A stretch of 5,743 bases of DNA from contig JAPPDN010000576.1 in the NCBI GenBank assembly GCA_028824575.1, forward strand, positions 1-5,743, in the 5' to 3' direction. This stretch comes from Candidatus Poribacteria bacterium. Its GTDB lineage: Bacteria; Poribacteria; WGA-4E; WGA-3G. Made by a program: the position numbers and the translations under genes. The notes beneath the pieces are model-generated. The model worked only from the letters and a program-made list of their open reading frames with translations, had not been told where the DNA came from and ran no database searches. This document shows positions 1-5,743 of this stretch, one piece after another; the first letter of the stretch is position 1; each line of letters opens with the position of its first letter.

Positions 1-1
1 C

Positions 2-1171
2 ACACTGAGCTTTATCGCAAAGAACGGCCGGCTTGCAATGCTCGTTCCGGAAGCAATCCTTCAGGCTGACTATGCCACTGTCGTCAGGGACTTGCTCACA
101 TCCCGTTTCGATCATGTTTGCCTGGTTCACATTCGCGACCGTCTGTTTGAGGGCACAGACGAGGCTGTGGTCGCAGTAGCTGCTTCGCAATACGGTGGTA
201 AAAAAGGCACCTTGCGCGTTGAAACTGTCGAGCACTCTGAGGACCTGGCAGCAGTCCTGAACACCCCAAAAGGCGGGCTTTCTACTTCCCATTTGACAAC
301 CCAAAAAGGACGCCGCATTGACTCGTTGACTGTCCAATTGCTCGGTGAATTGGAGCAACATTCTGCGGTCAAGAAGATCTCTGATGTCGCAACCGTGAGT
401 ATTGGTTTGGTCACAGGTGCCAATAAGCACTTCATCCGTAATGCCGAAAACTTGAAACAAATCGGTGTTCCTCATGAGTCTTGGGTACGACTGATTTCTC
501 GTACGCGATGGCTTTCGGGACTGGATTTCACCAAAAAAGATCTCCAGAAACTCGTTGAAGATGGCCAACAAGCCATCCTGGTTCAGCCCACGCCAGCGTG
601 CGAAAATACTCCCGGCATCAAGCAGTGGATTGACGAAGGGATTAAGGCCGGTATTCACGAACGATATAAATGCACCATACGCGATCCCTGGTTTCGTGTC
701 GATCTACAACAGCCTGCACCAGATGCCTTCGCTACGTGCGCCCGTATGGGCGCTCCCTTGCTCGTTCTCAACCGGGCTAGTTGCCAATGTACCAATGCAC
801 TCCATGCGATGTATTTGCATTGCGGAAGCGATGCATCTCTGCCAGCCATCGCTGTAGGGTTCCTCACGAGTGCTGTGAGTGTCTGGGCCGAACTCCACGG
901 ACGTCGGTACGGAGGAGGCGTCTTGAAGATAGAACCGGGCACCTTGAATAAAACGCCGGTACCAATGATTCAGGATGCGGAAGTCGCCTTCGATAAACTG
1001 AATAAACTCATTCGAGATGGGCGAGAAGCCGAAGCAAGAAAACGGGCGGACGATCTCGTGCTCAGAGATCAATTGGGTTTGCCAAAGAAAGACATTAAGC
1101 GATTACAGCAGGCACACGCCCTGTTGATGATCCAACGCCGCCCCACCAGGAATGGAACCAGCCATGGCTAA
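2..1171 (+). CDS. N6-adenine DNA methyltransferase, Eco57I/TaqI-like, C-terminal part (5' partial)
   Basis: The reading frame is open from base 2 to the TAA at 1169-1171 and continues upstream of the window, so the first in-frame ATG at 38 is internal; 389 residues are visible. The first 60 or so residues (KNGRLAMLVP, then an LR-like helix and a DRLFEGTD segment) match the end of the Rossmann-type methyltransferase fold seen after the catalytic NPPY motif in type I, type II and IIG adenine methylases. The rest resembles the TaqI-C/Eco57I target-recognition region: a TGANKHFI segment near 411-434 and, near 908-964, YGGGVLKIEPG followed by LNKTPVP, a signature common at the C-terminus of these enzymes. 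The family transfers a methyl group from S-adenosylmethionine to N6 of adenine in a specific DNA site. No nuclease motif is visible in this part; an N-terminal nuclease (type IIG) cannot be excluded because that end is missing. The stop overlaps the next gene's start by 8 bases, implying one transcript and probable translational coupling. Confidence 0.85.
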   Translation, partial: TLSFIAKNGRLAMLVPEAILQADYATVVRDLLTSRFDHVCLVHIRDRLFEGTDEAVVAVAASQYGGKKGTLRVETVEHSEDLAAVLNTPKGGLSTSHLTTQKGRRIDSLTVQLLGELEQHSAVKKISDVATVSIGLVTGANKHFIRNAENLKQIGVPHESWVRLISRTRWLSGLDFTKKDLQKLVEDGQQAILVQPTPACENTPGIKQWIDEGIKAGIHERYKCTIRDPWFRVDLQQPAPDAFATCARMGAPLLVLNRASCQCTNALHAMYLHCGSDASLPAIAVGFLTSAVSVWAELHGRRYGGGVLKIEPGTLNKTPVPMIQDAEVAFDKLNKLIRDGREAEARKRADDLVLRDQLGLPKKDIKRLQQAHALLMIQRRPTRNGTSHG

Positions 1172-3482
1172 GTTCACTGTTGACACCCACTTGTTCCGAG
1201 AACTCGGAGAACTACTGGTCGGACGCGACTCCACAGCCTTGATCGAACTGATCAAGAACGCCTACGACGCAGATGCGACCGAGGTCACTGTATATGGTGA
1301 GCGACTCGACAATCCAGATGAGGGACACATCCTGGTAATAGACGACGGCGTGGGAATGAATGCGGAAGCGTTCGAGAAGGGATTTCTGCGGGTTGCTTCT
1401 CGTCTGAAGGAGCAAGGAGAGCGACGGTCCCCCTTGTTTCAACGCCGTTACACTGGTGCCAAGGGAATCGGCCGACTCGCCGCTCATAAGCTTGCGAGAA
1501 AACTCGAAATCGATAGCGTGCCCCAATTCCCTGGATCGGATGGGATTCGAGAAGCTCTGAACGCCACAATAGATTGGAACAAAATCGAGCAGTACGAAAC
1601 TCTGGATGACCTTGACGCTGACGCGATTCGTCTGGAAACGAAGCCAATGCGCGAGAACACTCTTTCAGGAACGACACTTCTTCTATCACAACTGCGAAAA
1701 GCCTGGACCGAGACTGAGCGTACGAGGTTTTTTGCCGAGGTTCAATCGTTCGGTCCTCCCCTATTTCTGCGTGAGCCGCTCCCGCGATCAATTATCGAAA
1801 AGCCACTGCTGTTCGACACACCAGTTGTACGAGACCAGGGTTCCGATGCTGTTGTCTCTCCATTCCAGGTGAACCTTGAAGGGGACTTTGCTGCCGGCGA
1901 GGACTACTGGGCACTTGTTGCCGAAGTCGCGACTTGGGTACTGGAGATACAGGCGGTTCCCGGTAGCGATGAAGTGGTTTTTGCTGTCGCACCAACAAGA
2001 AAAACTCGAGAAGATAACCCGGAAGCGAGAGGGTTCAAGCAGTCGCTCCCTCATCCCATCCCTGGGAAAGGGCCATATTTTGAGGCTCGCATTCTGGTCC
2101 GAGAAGGGTATAGGGGTCGCCAGGACCAGCGGATATGGGCGACGCGCGTCAGTGGAATTCGAGTTTATATGGAAGGATTCCGCGTTCTACCCTATGGTGA
2201 GCAAGAAGACGACTGGCTCGCGCTCAATGCTGATTATGCGAGACGCCCACGACAGCTCGAGATGCTTGAAAAAATCCGTCTCAGTGTGGAGGCGACTGAT
2301 CCCGATGAGGGCCTCACTCGCTTGTCGAACAACAACTACTTTGGAGCGATTTTTCTTACCCAGGAACACTGTCCCAGTCTGCGCGTTCTCGTGAACCGTG
2401 AGGGATTCATTCCAGAGGCCGGATTCGACACATTAGTGCAGCTTGTGCGGACAGGAATCGATCTCTGTACGCGAGCGAGAGCGGCAGAAGCCTATGAACG
2501 CCGTCAAAAAAGGAGGGAAGACCGTCGTCAAGAATCAAGGGCTGTAATGGATCAGACAGATGGGATTGAGGCTGATGATACTACGGACGATTCCCCTGAG
2601 ACGCATGAATTGCCCAATCGACTTCAAGATGTGACTCAACTCCTGAAAGAAGCTCGCGAGCACCTCAACGAAGGAGATACTAAGAAAGCCAAGGTCGCAG
2701 TCAGCGCAGCCATGCAAAAGCACGGTGGAACGCCGGAGCTTACCGCGGACCTGTGGGCCGAACGTTCGCTCTTACATGTCCTGGCGTCCGTGGGGACACA
2801 GATGGCAGCTTTCGTGCATGAACTCAATGCCCTGCTGGGAGCGGCGCAAACTATCGAGTACGCTCTGGAGCACCTGCTCAAAGCGGGAGGGTTGTCTCGC
2901 GAACAGCGACGAAGACTTAGGCTAATATTGACTGTCACAATAGATTTGAAGCGAGGATTGGAACGTCAGGCTGCTTACCTGATAGACATCGAAACACCCG
3001 ATGCTCGACGCCGCCGGTCTCGCCAGTATTTATGTGAACGTTTCGACGCCGCGGTTCGCCTCGTGCAGCATCAAGCAGAACGCCGAGGCATCAAAATTGA
3101 CAATCGGATTCCGTCCGAATTGAGGTCCTCCCCGATGTTTCCCGCCGAGATTACAGCGATATTCGCCAATCTCCTGACAAATGCGGTTAAAGCCGCTGGA
3201 GAGGACGGACATATCCTCGCTTCAGCATCTAGTGCAGATGAACAGATTCGGATTCTCATCCAGAACACCGGCACCGCTGTCCAACTTGATGAAGCCGAGC
3301 GCTGGTTCAAACCCTTCCAGTCAACAACATCTGAAGTAAACCCCGTGCTGGGTCAAGGGATGGGATTGGGACTGACCATTACACGGAACCTGTTGGAGAA
3401 CTATGGAGCAGTTGTGAAATTCGTCCCGCCAGATAGCCCGTTTAAAACTGCGATCGAAATAGCCTTGCCAAGTAGGAGTTAG
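1164..3482 (+). CDS. Dual-GHKL ATPase: MORC/Hsp90-like N-terminus joined to histidine-kinase-like C-terminus
   Basis: A 772-residue protein counted from ATG 1164. That start is preferred over ATG 1152 because GGAA at 1154-1157 sits 6 bases upstream, whereas AGGA at 1148-1151 abuts 1152; the family-like N-terminus (AKFTVDTHLFRELGELL) also begins there. Module 1 (about 1-190) has the GHKL boxes: ELIKNAYDAD at 28-37 (Asn32 for Mg-ATP), DDGVGM at 60-65, the ATP-lid TGAKGIG at 97-103 and SGTTLLL at 168-174. About 215-425 looks like an S5-like second domain, with GIRVYMEGFRVLPYG at 331-345 and NREGF at 411-415, as in MORC/paraMORC and Hsp90-like proteins. A charged, probably coiled-coil linker spans about 440-530. 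The C-terminal module carries an H-box-like VHELNALL (His552), an N-box NLLTN (669-673), FKPFQSTT, and a G2 lid GQGMGLGL (730-737). Its G1 box is degenerate (NTGTA at 701-705). No transmembrane segment or signal peptide is visible, so it should be cytoplasmic. Likely role (inference): ATP-dependent sensor and phosphodonor for the receiver protein encoded next. Confidence 0.85.
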   Translation: MAKFTVDTHLFRELGELLVGRDSTALIELIKNAYDADATEVTVYGERLDNPDEGHILVIDDGVGMNAEAFEKGFLRVASRLKEQGERRSPLFQRRYTGAKGIGRLAAHKLARKLEIDSVPQFPGSDGIREALNATIDWNKIEQYETLDDLDADAIRLETKPMRENTLSGTTLLLSQLRKAWTETERTRFFAEVQSFGPPLFLREPLPRSIIEKPLLFDTPVVRDQGSDAVVSPFQVNLEGDFAAGEDYWALVAEVATWVLEIQAVPGSDEVVFAVAPTRKTREDNPEARGFKQSLPHPIPGKGPYFEARILVREGYRGRQDQRIWATRVSGIRVYMEGFRVLPYGEQEDDWLALNADYARRPRQLEMLEKIRLSVEATDPDEGLTRLSNNNYFGAIFLTQEHCPSLRVLVNREGFIPEAGFDTLVQLVRTGIDLCTRARAAEAYERRQKRREDRRQESRAVMDQTDGIEADDTTDDSPETHELPNRLQDVTQLLKEAREHLNEGDTKKAKVAVSAAMQKHGGTPELTADLWAERSLLHVLASVGTQMAAFVHELNALLGAAQTIEYALEHLLKAGGLSREQRRRLRLILTVTIDLKRGLERQAAYLIDIETPDARRRRSRQYLCERFDAAVRLVQHQAERRGIKIDNRIPSELRSSPMFPAEITAIFANLLTNAVKAAGEDGHILASASSADEQIRILIQNTGTAVQLDEAERWFKPFQSTTSEVNPVLGQGMGLGLTITRNLLENYGAVVKFVPPDSPFKTAIEIALPSRS
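3474..3478 (+). promoter_or_regulatory. Ribosome binding site for the receiver-domain gene
   Basis: AGGAG lies inside the last codons of the dual-GHKL gene. It is 6 bases before a TTG at 3485 and 12 bases before an in-frame ATG at 3491. The spacing favours the TTG, but the choice changes the product by only two residues. Confidence 0.6.
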
Positions 3483-3484
3483 CT

Positions 3485-4630
3485 TTGGGTATGAAAAATC
3501 TCGAGAAGCCGTCCATTCTTGTCATTGACGATGAATCTGACGAACTGCGTAATAAATTCAATCTAATGCTAGGTGAACACGCAGCACCTCCTGTAATTCA
3601 TCCTCAGGATGTAGAAGAATCGGACCTGAATAATGTTGATCTGGTTCTGGTGGACTATCGGCTGAAAGACTGGTCAGAACGGAATAATTTATCGACCATT
3701 TCTCTCCAGCCAGCAAACGGAATGGCTCTTGCGGTTGTGTTACGGGAGCAAGTGGACGAAAATAAAAAGGACAAATTAACAGCATTTGCGCTACATACGG
3801 ATCATCTTGAAGATATTCAGGGGCGACTTCCACCTAAAACTGCCCAACACGTTCTTGCGCGCCTGAACAATCTGGAATGGATATTCTCAAAGAAGGATCA
3901 CCCTAACTACTACAGTCAGATGTTTATTCTTGCGAGAGCTGTACAGCGACTACCTAGCCAATGGTCTGAGGGTTCGGATGATTCGACTTCAATGGTGAAA
4001 CAACTTCTTGCTATGGATGAGGACGACGAATCGTTTGAACGCTGCTGGCAAGACGTTAAAGATTGCCGGGTACCAGTTGAAGAGTTGACCGTGGACGGAC
4101 ACGGCATCCTGTTCATTCGATGGTTGCTTCATCAAGTATTGCCGTATCCCTCCTTTCTGTGGGCGGAACACTGGGTTGCGGCGCGTTTTGGGATTTCTAT
4201 TGATGCCCTGCGTGAGGTACTGGAGGGAGATAGCGATCTGGCGAAAGACTTGGAGTTCATGCGCTATTCAGGGATTCTCGAGGATTTTTTGGGAGATAGG
4301 TGGTGGCGTGGTGCTATTGAGGACTATGCTTGGAATGTATCGGAAGGACTCACGGCTGATGTACAACATTTGCGAGATGTTTTGTCCGAGCGTGCCGGAA
4401 TGAAACTGAAGTCAACTGACGTCAACCCCGCGGTGGTTTGCGTAGATAAGAATTGGCAACCCACCGACGAGTTCCTATCGCCAATGACTGCCATAACCCT
4501 CCACCCCGACCACTGGCCTCCGTTTGCCGACCCAGCCTGGATGGACATTGAAACTGTGCAAAATGACGATACTTTGTTGCCATTGGTGAATCCCCTTGAC
4601 CAGCACCGCATCATGAGTGACAAAGAATAG
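3485..4630 (+). CDS. Response-regulator-like protein: receiver domain plus unknown C-terminal domain
   Basis: A 381-residue protein if it starts at TTG 3485, or 379 from ATG 3491. Residues about 9-150 form a CheY-like receiver domain: hydrophobic strand then the acidic pair D15/D16, phospho-acceptor Asp57 in LVLVDYRL, a Thr at 105 (LHTDH) in the usual switch position, and a Lys at 136/137 (FSKKD). The pocket is therefore complete and should accept a phosphoryl group. A GMALAVVLRE helix follows the position of the fourth strand start, as in typical receivers. The remaining 220 or so residues are rich in Trp and acidic residues (for example GHGILFIRWLLHQVLPYP, DRWWRGAIEDYAW and a Pro/Asp-rich tail) and match no output domain I know: no helix-turn-helix, GGDEF, HD or methylesterase motif is evident. 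The gene begins 2 bases after the dual-GHKL gene, the classic kinase-regulator arrangement. It is likely the phosphorylation target of that protein; what it controls is not shown by the sequence. Confidence 0.8.
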   Translation: MGMKNLEKPSILVIDDESDELRNKFNLMLGEHAAPPVIHPQDVEESDLNNVDLVLVDYRLKDWSERNNLSTISLQPANGMALAVVLREQVDENKKDKLTAFALHTDHLEDIQGRLPPKTAQHVLARLNNLEWIFSKKDHPNYYSQMFILARAVQRLPSQWSEGSDDSTSMVKQLLAMDEDDESFERCWQDVKDCRVPVEELTVDGHGILFIRWLLHQVLPYPSFLWAEHWVAARFGISIDALREVLEGDSDLAKDLEFMRYSGILEDFLGDRWWRGAIEDYAWNVSEGLTADVQHLRDVLSERAGMKLKSTDVNPAVVCVDKNWQPTDEFLSPMTAITLHPDHWPPFADPAWMDIETVQNDDTLLPLVNPLDQHRIMSDKE

Positions 4631-4632
4631 GA
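4629..4632 (+). promoter_or_regulatory. Ribosome binding site deciding the start of the terminal operon gene
   Basis: AGGA overlaps the stop codon of the receiver gene and sits 8 bases before ATG 4641. An upstream in-frame GTG at 4617 would add 8 residues but has no Shine-Dalgarno sequence before it, so 4641 is the better start. Confidence 0.6.
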
Positions 4633-4640
4633 CGGCAAAA

Positions 4641-5357
4641 ATGGCGGGGTTTCGCTTTCTTTTTTCTGAACTAATCCAAGAGACCAAAGTGATGGCAACA
4701 TTATCAGAGGGGTTCCTTGATCCGAGTAGGATATGGGTTCTCTCCCGTTTCTTGAGCCACCTCCGAAGCATTGGCGGAAAACCCGCAGAAAGAGTTTATA
4801 CTTTGGAGCTTCGTTGCCTTCACACAATACCAAGCGATCAGTACGACAGGAACGTCGGTAGAGAGATATATGCGGTTATTTCAGGCATTTGGGAACTACA
4901 ACCATGGGGGGAGCGCTCTGATCCGGATCGCGAGATAGAATTCTGCGGAAAAGCTTCAACGAAGATTGAGTTGTACGCTTCGGGCGATCCCGAAACACGC
5001 TTGGCAATGTGGCGTCTGGAACTGGGGGATGAGAAAAGCCCTGGCTGTTATGTCCACGCTCAGATTCTCGGAGACTCCACTAAACCCCCATTCCCGAAAT
5101 CAGTTCCCATTCCCAGATTGCCCAGCCTTTTCGTCACTCCGATGAGTGCTGTAGAGTTTGTCCTCGGCGAACTCTTCCAGAACGATTGGCCTGAGGTGAC
5201 CTCCAAAAAGCGATACGAAGTGTATGAGTGGCATAAGCTCCAAAAAAAGTGGCTTCAGCAACTGTTCTCATGGTACCAAGACCAAATAGAGAGGGCGGGT
5301 TCCTTTCCGTGGATAGCATTAAAGAAGGCAAAGCCCAAAGACGGCATGTTTCTCTGA
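4641..5357 (+). CDS. Uncharacterised protein, last gene of the operon
   Basis: A 238-residue protein that I cannot assign to a named family. The N-terminal 60 residues look helical then beta (DPSRIWVLSRFLSHLRSIGG). The middle (about 97-145) appears beta-rich and ends in a WRLELGDEKSPGCYVHAQIL stretch, in which a Gly-x-x-x-His-x-Gln pattern (H139, Q141) stands out. It is followed by a proline-rich IPRLPSLFVTP segment, a helix (SAVEFVLGELFQNDWP) and a Trp/Lys-rich helical tail ending KPKDGMFL. I see no convincing PD-(D/E)XK, HNH, PLD or TIR motif, no signal peptide and no transmembrane segment. It starts 10 bases after the receiver gene and a terminator follows 55 bases after its stop, so it is the last member of the same operon. 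A partner or effector role in the same system is inferred from position only. A methionine at 4692 could be a shorter start but lacks a ribosome binding site. Confidence 0.7.
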   Translation: MAGFRFLFSELIQETKVMATLSEGFLDPSRIWVLSRFLSHLRSIGGKPAERVYTLELRCLHTIPSDQYDRNVGREIYAVISGIWELQPWGERSDPDREIEFCGKASTKIELYASGDPETRLAMWRLELGDEKSPGCYVHAQILGDSTKPPFPKSVPIPRLPSLFVTPMSAVEFVLGELFQNDWPEVTSKKRYEVYEWHKLQKKWLQQLFSWYQDQIERAGSFPWIALKKAKPKDGMFL

Positions 5358-5412
5358 AAATCCAGAACACGGAGGCCGTAACAAATTAGTTAGAGCCATA
5401 TCTGTCGCACGC

Positions 5413-5451
5413 AGACCAATCAATATTATTATCTGATTGGTCTTATTTTTT
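5413..5451 (+). terminator. Rho-independent terminator closing the operon
   Basis: A perfect 10-bp inverted repeat, AGACCAATCA at 5413-5422 and TGATTGGTCT at 5434-5443, with an 11-base AT-rich loop, is followed after TA by six T residues (5446-5451). It lies 55 bases beyond the last stop codon of the operon and well before the next gene, which has its own ribosome binding site. The stem has only 4 G-C pairs but is uninterrupted. Confidence 0.85.
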
Positions 5452-5517
5452 AGTCTAATTGTCTTTATACGCAAAAATGACATTGCAAACCCCTGTTTTC
5501 GCACTTAAATTGCAGAT

Positions 5518-5546
5518 ATTTGTATCCTACTAACATAATTTGTATC
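5518..5546 (+). repeat. Pair of 9-base direct repeats, 20-base period
   Basis: ATTTGTATC occurs at 5518-5526 and again at 5538-5546, exactly 20 bases apart, about two helical turns. The pair overlaps the putative -10 region of the downstream gene, so it could be an operator, but in AT-rich DNA such a pair may also arise by chance. Confidence 0.4.
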
Positions 5547-5601
5547 TTCGCACATCTACAACTATTTCTCGCCCGTTATATATAGCCACAACTCCTGCCA
5601 T

Positions 5602-5607
5602 AAGGAG
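5602..5607 (+). promoter_or_regulatory. Strong ribosome binding site of the downstream gene
   Basis: AAGGAG with 7 bases to ATG 5615 is a near-ideal Shine-Dalgarno sequence and firmly sets the start of the truncated gene at the right edge. Confidence 0.85.
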
Positions 5608-5614
5608 ACACAAA

Positions 5615-5743
5615 ATGAAAATCCGACCTGACCTCATCCCCGAGACCGAGCGGAACAACCTCGAAGTCATCCAACTCACGGACGAAACGGTCCCCTCCTC
5701 ACACATCTACATCGCAGCGCAGATCCTCACGCCCGACACCCCC
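5615..5743 (+). CDS. Start of a possible beta-propeller (oligogalacturonide-lyase-like/TolB-like) protein, 3' partial
   Basis: 43 codons are open from ATG 5615 to the window end, behind an ideal ribosome binding site. The peptide begins MKIRPDLIPETERNNLEVIQ and continues LTDETVPSSHIYIAAQILTP. The pattern of an LTD segment followed by a SSHIY-like segment and then a TPD motif is reminiscent of the first blade of WD40/TolB-like propeller proteins, including oligogalacturonide-lyase-like ones; this is pattern memory, not an alignment. No signal peptide is visible. Codon use differs sharply from the operon: 35 of 43 third positions are G or C, most of them C, against about 23 of the first 43 in the terminal operon gene. 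It lies beyond the terminator and is likely an independent gene of the host's own repertoire. Confidence 0.65.
   Translation, partial: MKIRPDLIPETERNNLEVIQLTDETVPSSHIYIAAQILTPDTP

Larger units (their letters stand above)
5452..5614 (+). promoter_or_regulatory. AT-rich leader and putative promoter region of the downstream gene
   Basis: This non-coding stretch separates the operon terminator from the next gene and should hold that gene's promoter. The best sigma70-like pair I can see is TTGCAG at 5510-5515 and CATAAT at 5534-5539 with an 18-base spacer, predicting transcription from about 5546 and a leader of about 70 bases. The match is imperfect and the host's promoter consensus is unknown. 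Two copies of ATTTGTATC lie in and next to it (5518 and 5538). Confidence 0.35.

Noticed and set aside
1152..1163. ATG 1152 as start of the dual-GHKL gene
   Set aside because: The AGGA before it is directly adjacent with no spacing, while ATG 1164 has GGAA at 6 bases and begins the family-like sequence.
1285..1791. 168-codon minus-strand open frame
   Set aside because: It lies wholly inside the dual-GHKL gene, whose plus-strand product has clear family motifs throughout; the antisense peptide is rich in Arg, Ser and Cys with no recognisable domain.
1876..2394. 172-codon plus-strand open frame in an alternative phase
   Set aside because: It overlaps the S5-like part of the dual-GHKL gene, where the main frame carries the conserved motifs GIRVYMEGFRV and NREGF.
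4617..4640. GTG 4617 as start of the terminal gene
   Set aside because: No Shine-Dalgarno sequence precedes it, whereas ATG 4641 has AGGA at 8 bases.
4324..4833. 169-codon minus-strand open frame across the receiver/terminal gene junction
   Set aside because: It is antisense to two well-supported genes, has no good ribosome binding site and has a low-quality composition.
4641..5357. PD-(D/E)XK nuclease in the terminal protein
   Set aside because: Acidic residues and lysines near residues 94-108 do not form the required spaced D...(D/E)-x-K pattern convincingly, so no nuclease call is made.
5370..5384. Short ACGG/CCGT inverted repeat after the last operon gene
   Set aside because: It has only a 4-bp stem and no T-tract; the hairpin at 5413-5443 is the convincing terminator.
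5424..5430. TATTATT-type loop sequence recalling the geminivirus nonanucleotide replication origin
   Set aside because: The nonanucleotide is incomplete, the hairpin is followed by a T-tract right after an operon, and no Rep gene is present; a terminator explains it fully.

Overview
The window holds the downstream part of one compact plus-strand operon (about 2-5357), a strong intrinsic terminator that closes it, a short AT-rich intergenic region, and the first 43 codons of an unrelated gene running off the right edge. No rRNA, tRNA, CRISPR array, transposase or IS end was seen. The operon looks like an accessory defence or restriction-modification locus. The host cannot be named. The last gene (very C-rich third codon positions, start resembling WD40/oligogalacturonide-lyase-like beta-propeller proteins) would fit a bacterium such as a member of the PVC group, but this is weak.

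Layout: (1) 2-1171 is the C-terminal part of an N6-adenine DNA methyltransferase of the Eco57I/TaqI kind; its N-terminus and catalytic NPPY motif lie upstream of the window. (2) 1164-3482 is a 772-residue cytoplasmic protein with two GHKL ATP-binding modules: an N-terminal MORC/Hsp90-like ATPase with an S5-like second domain, then a charged helical linker and a histidine-kinase-like C-terminus with an H-box-like His-Glu and a second ATPase fold. (3) 3485-4630 is a response-regulator-like protein: an N-terminal receiver domain with an intact phosphorylation pocket, fused to about 220 residues that match no output domain I recognise. (4) 4641-5357 is an uncharacterised 238-residue protein with no recognised catalytic motif. 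Junctions are tight (8-base overlap, 2-base gap, 10-base gap). A 10-bp hairpin plus T-tract at 5413-5451 marks the end of transcription.

How the genes may work together (inference): the methylase marks host DNA, the dual-GHKL protein senses or remodels DNA or a protein complex in an ATP-dependent way and passes a phosphoryl signal from its C-terminal kinase-like half to the receiver protein, which would gate an effector: its own C-terminal domain, the terminal protein, or something encoded upstream. GHKL ATPases of the MORC/paraMORC type are known from comparative genomics to occur in restriction-modification loci. The unusual part here is that one polypeptide joins such an ATPase to a histidine-kinase-like module, with a receiver gene next door and a DNA methylase in front. 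I see no recognisable restriction endonuclease in the window.
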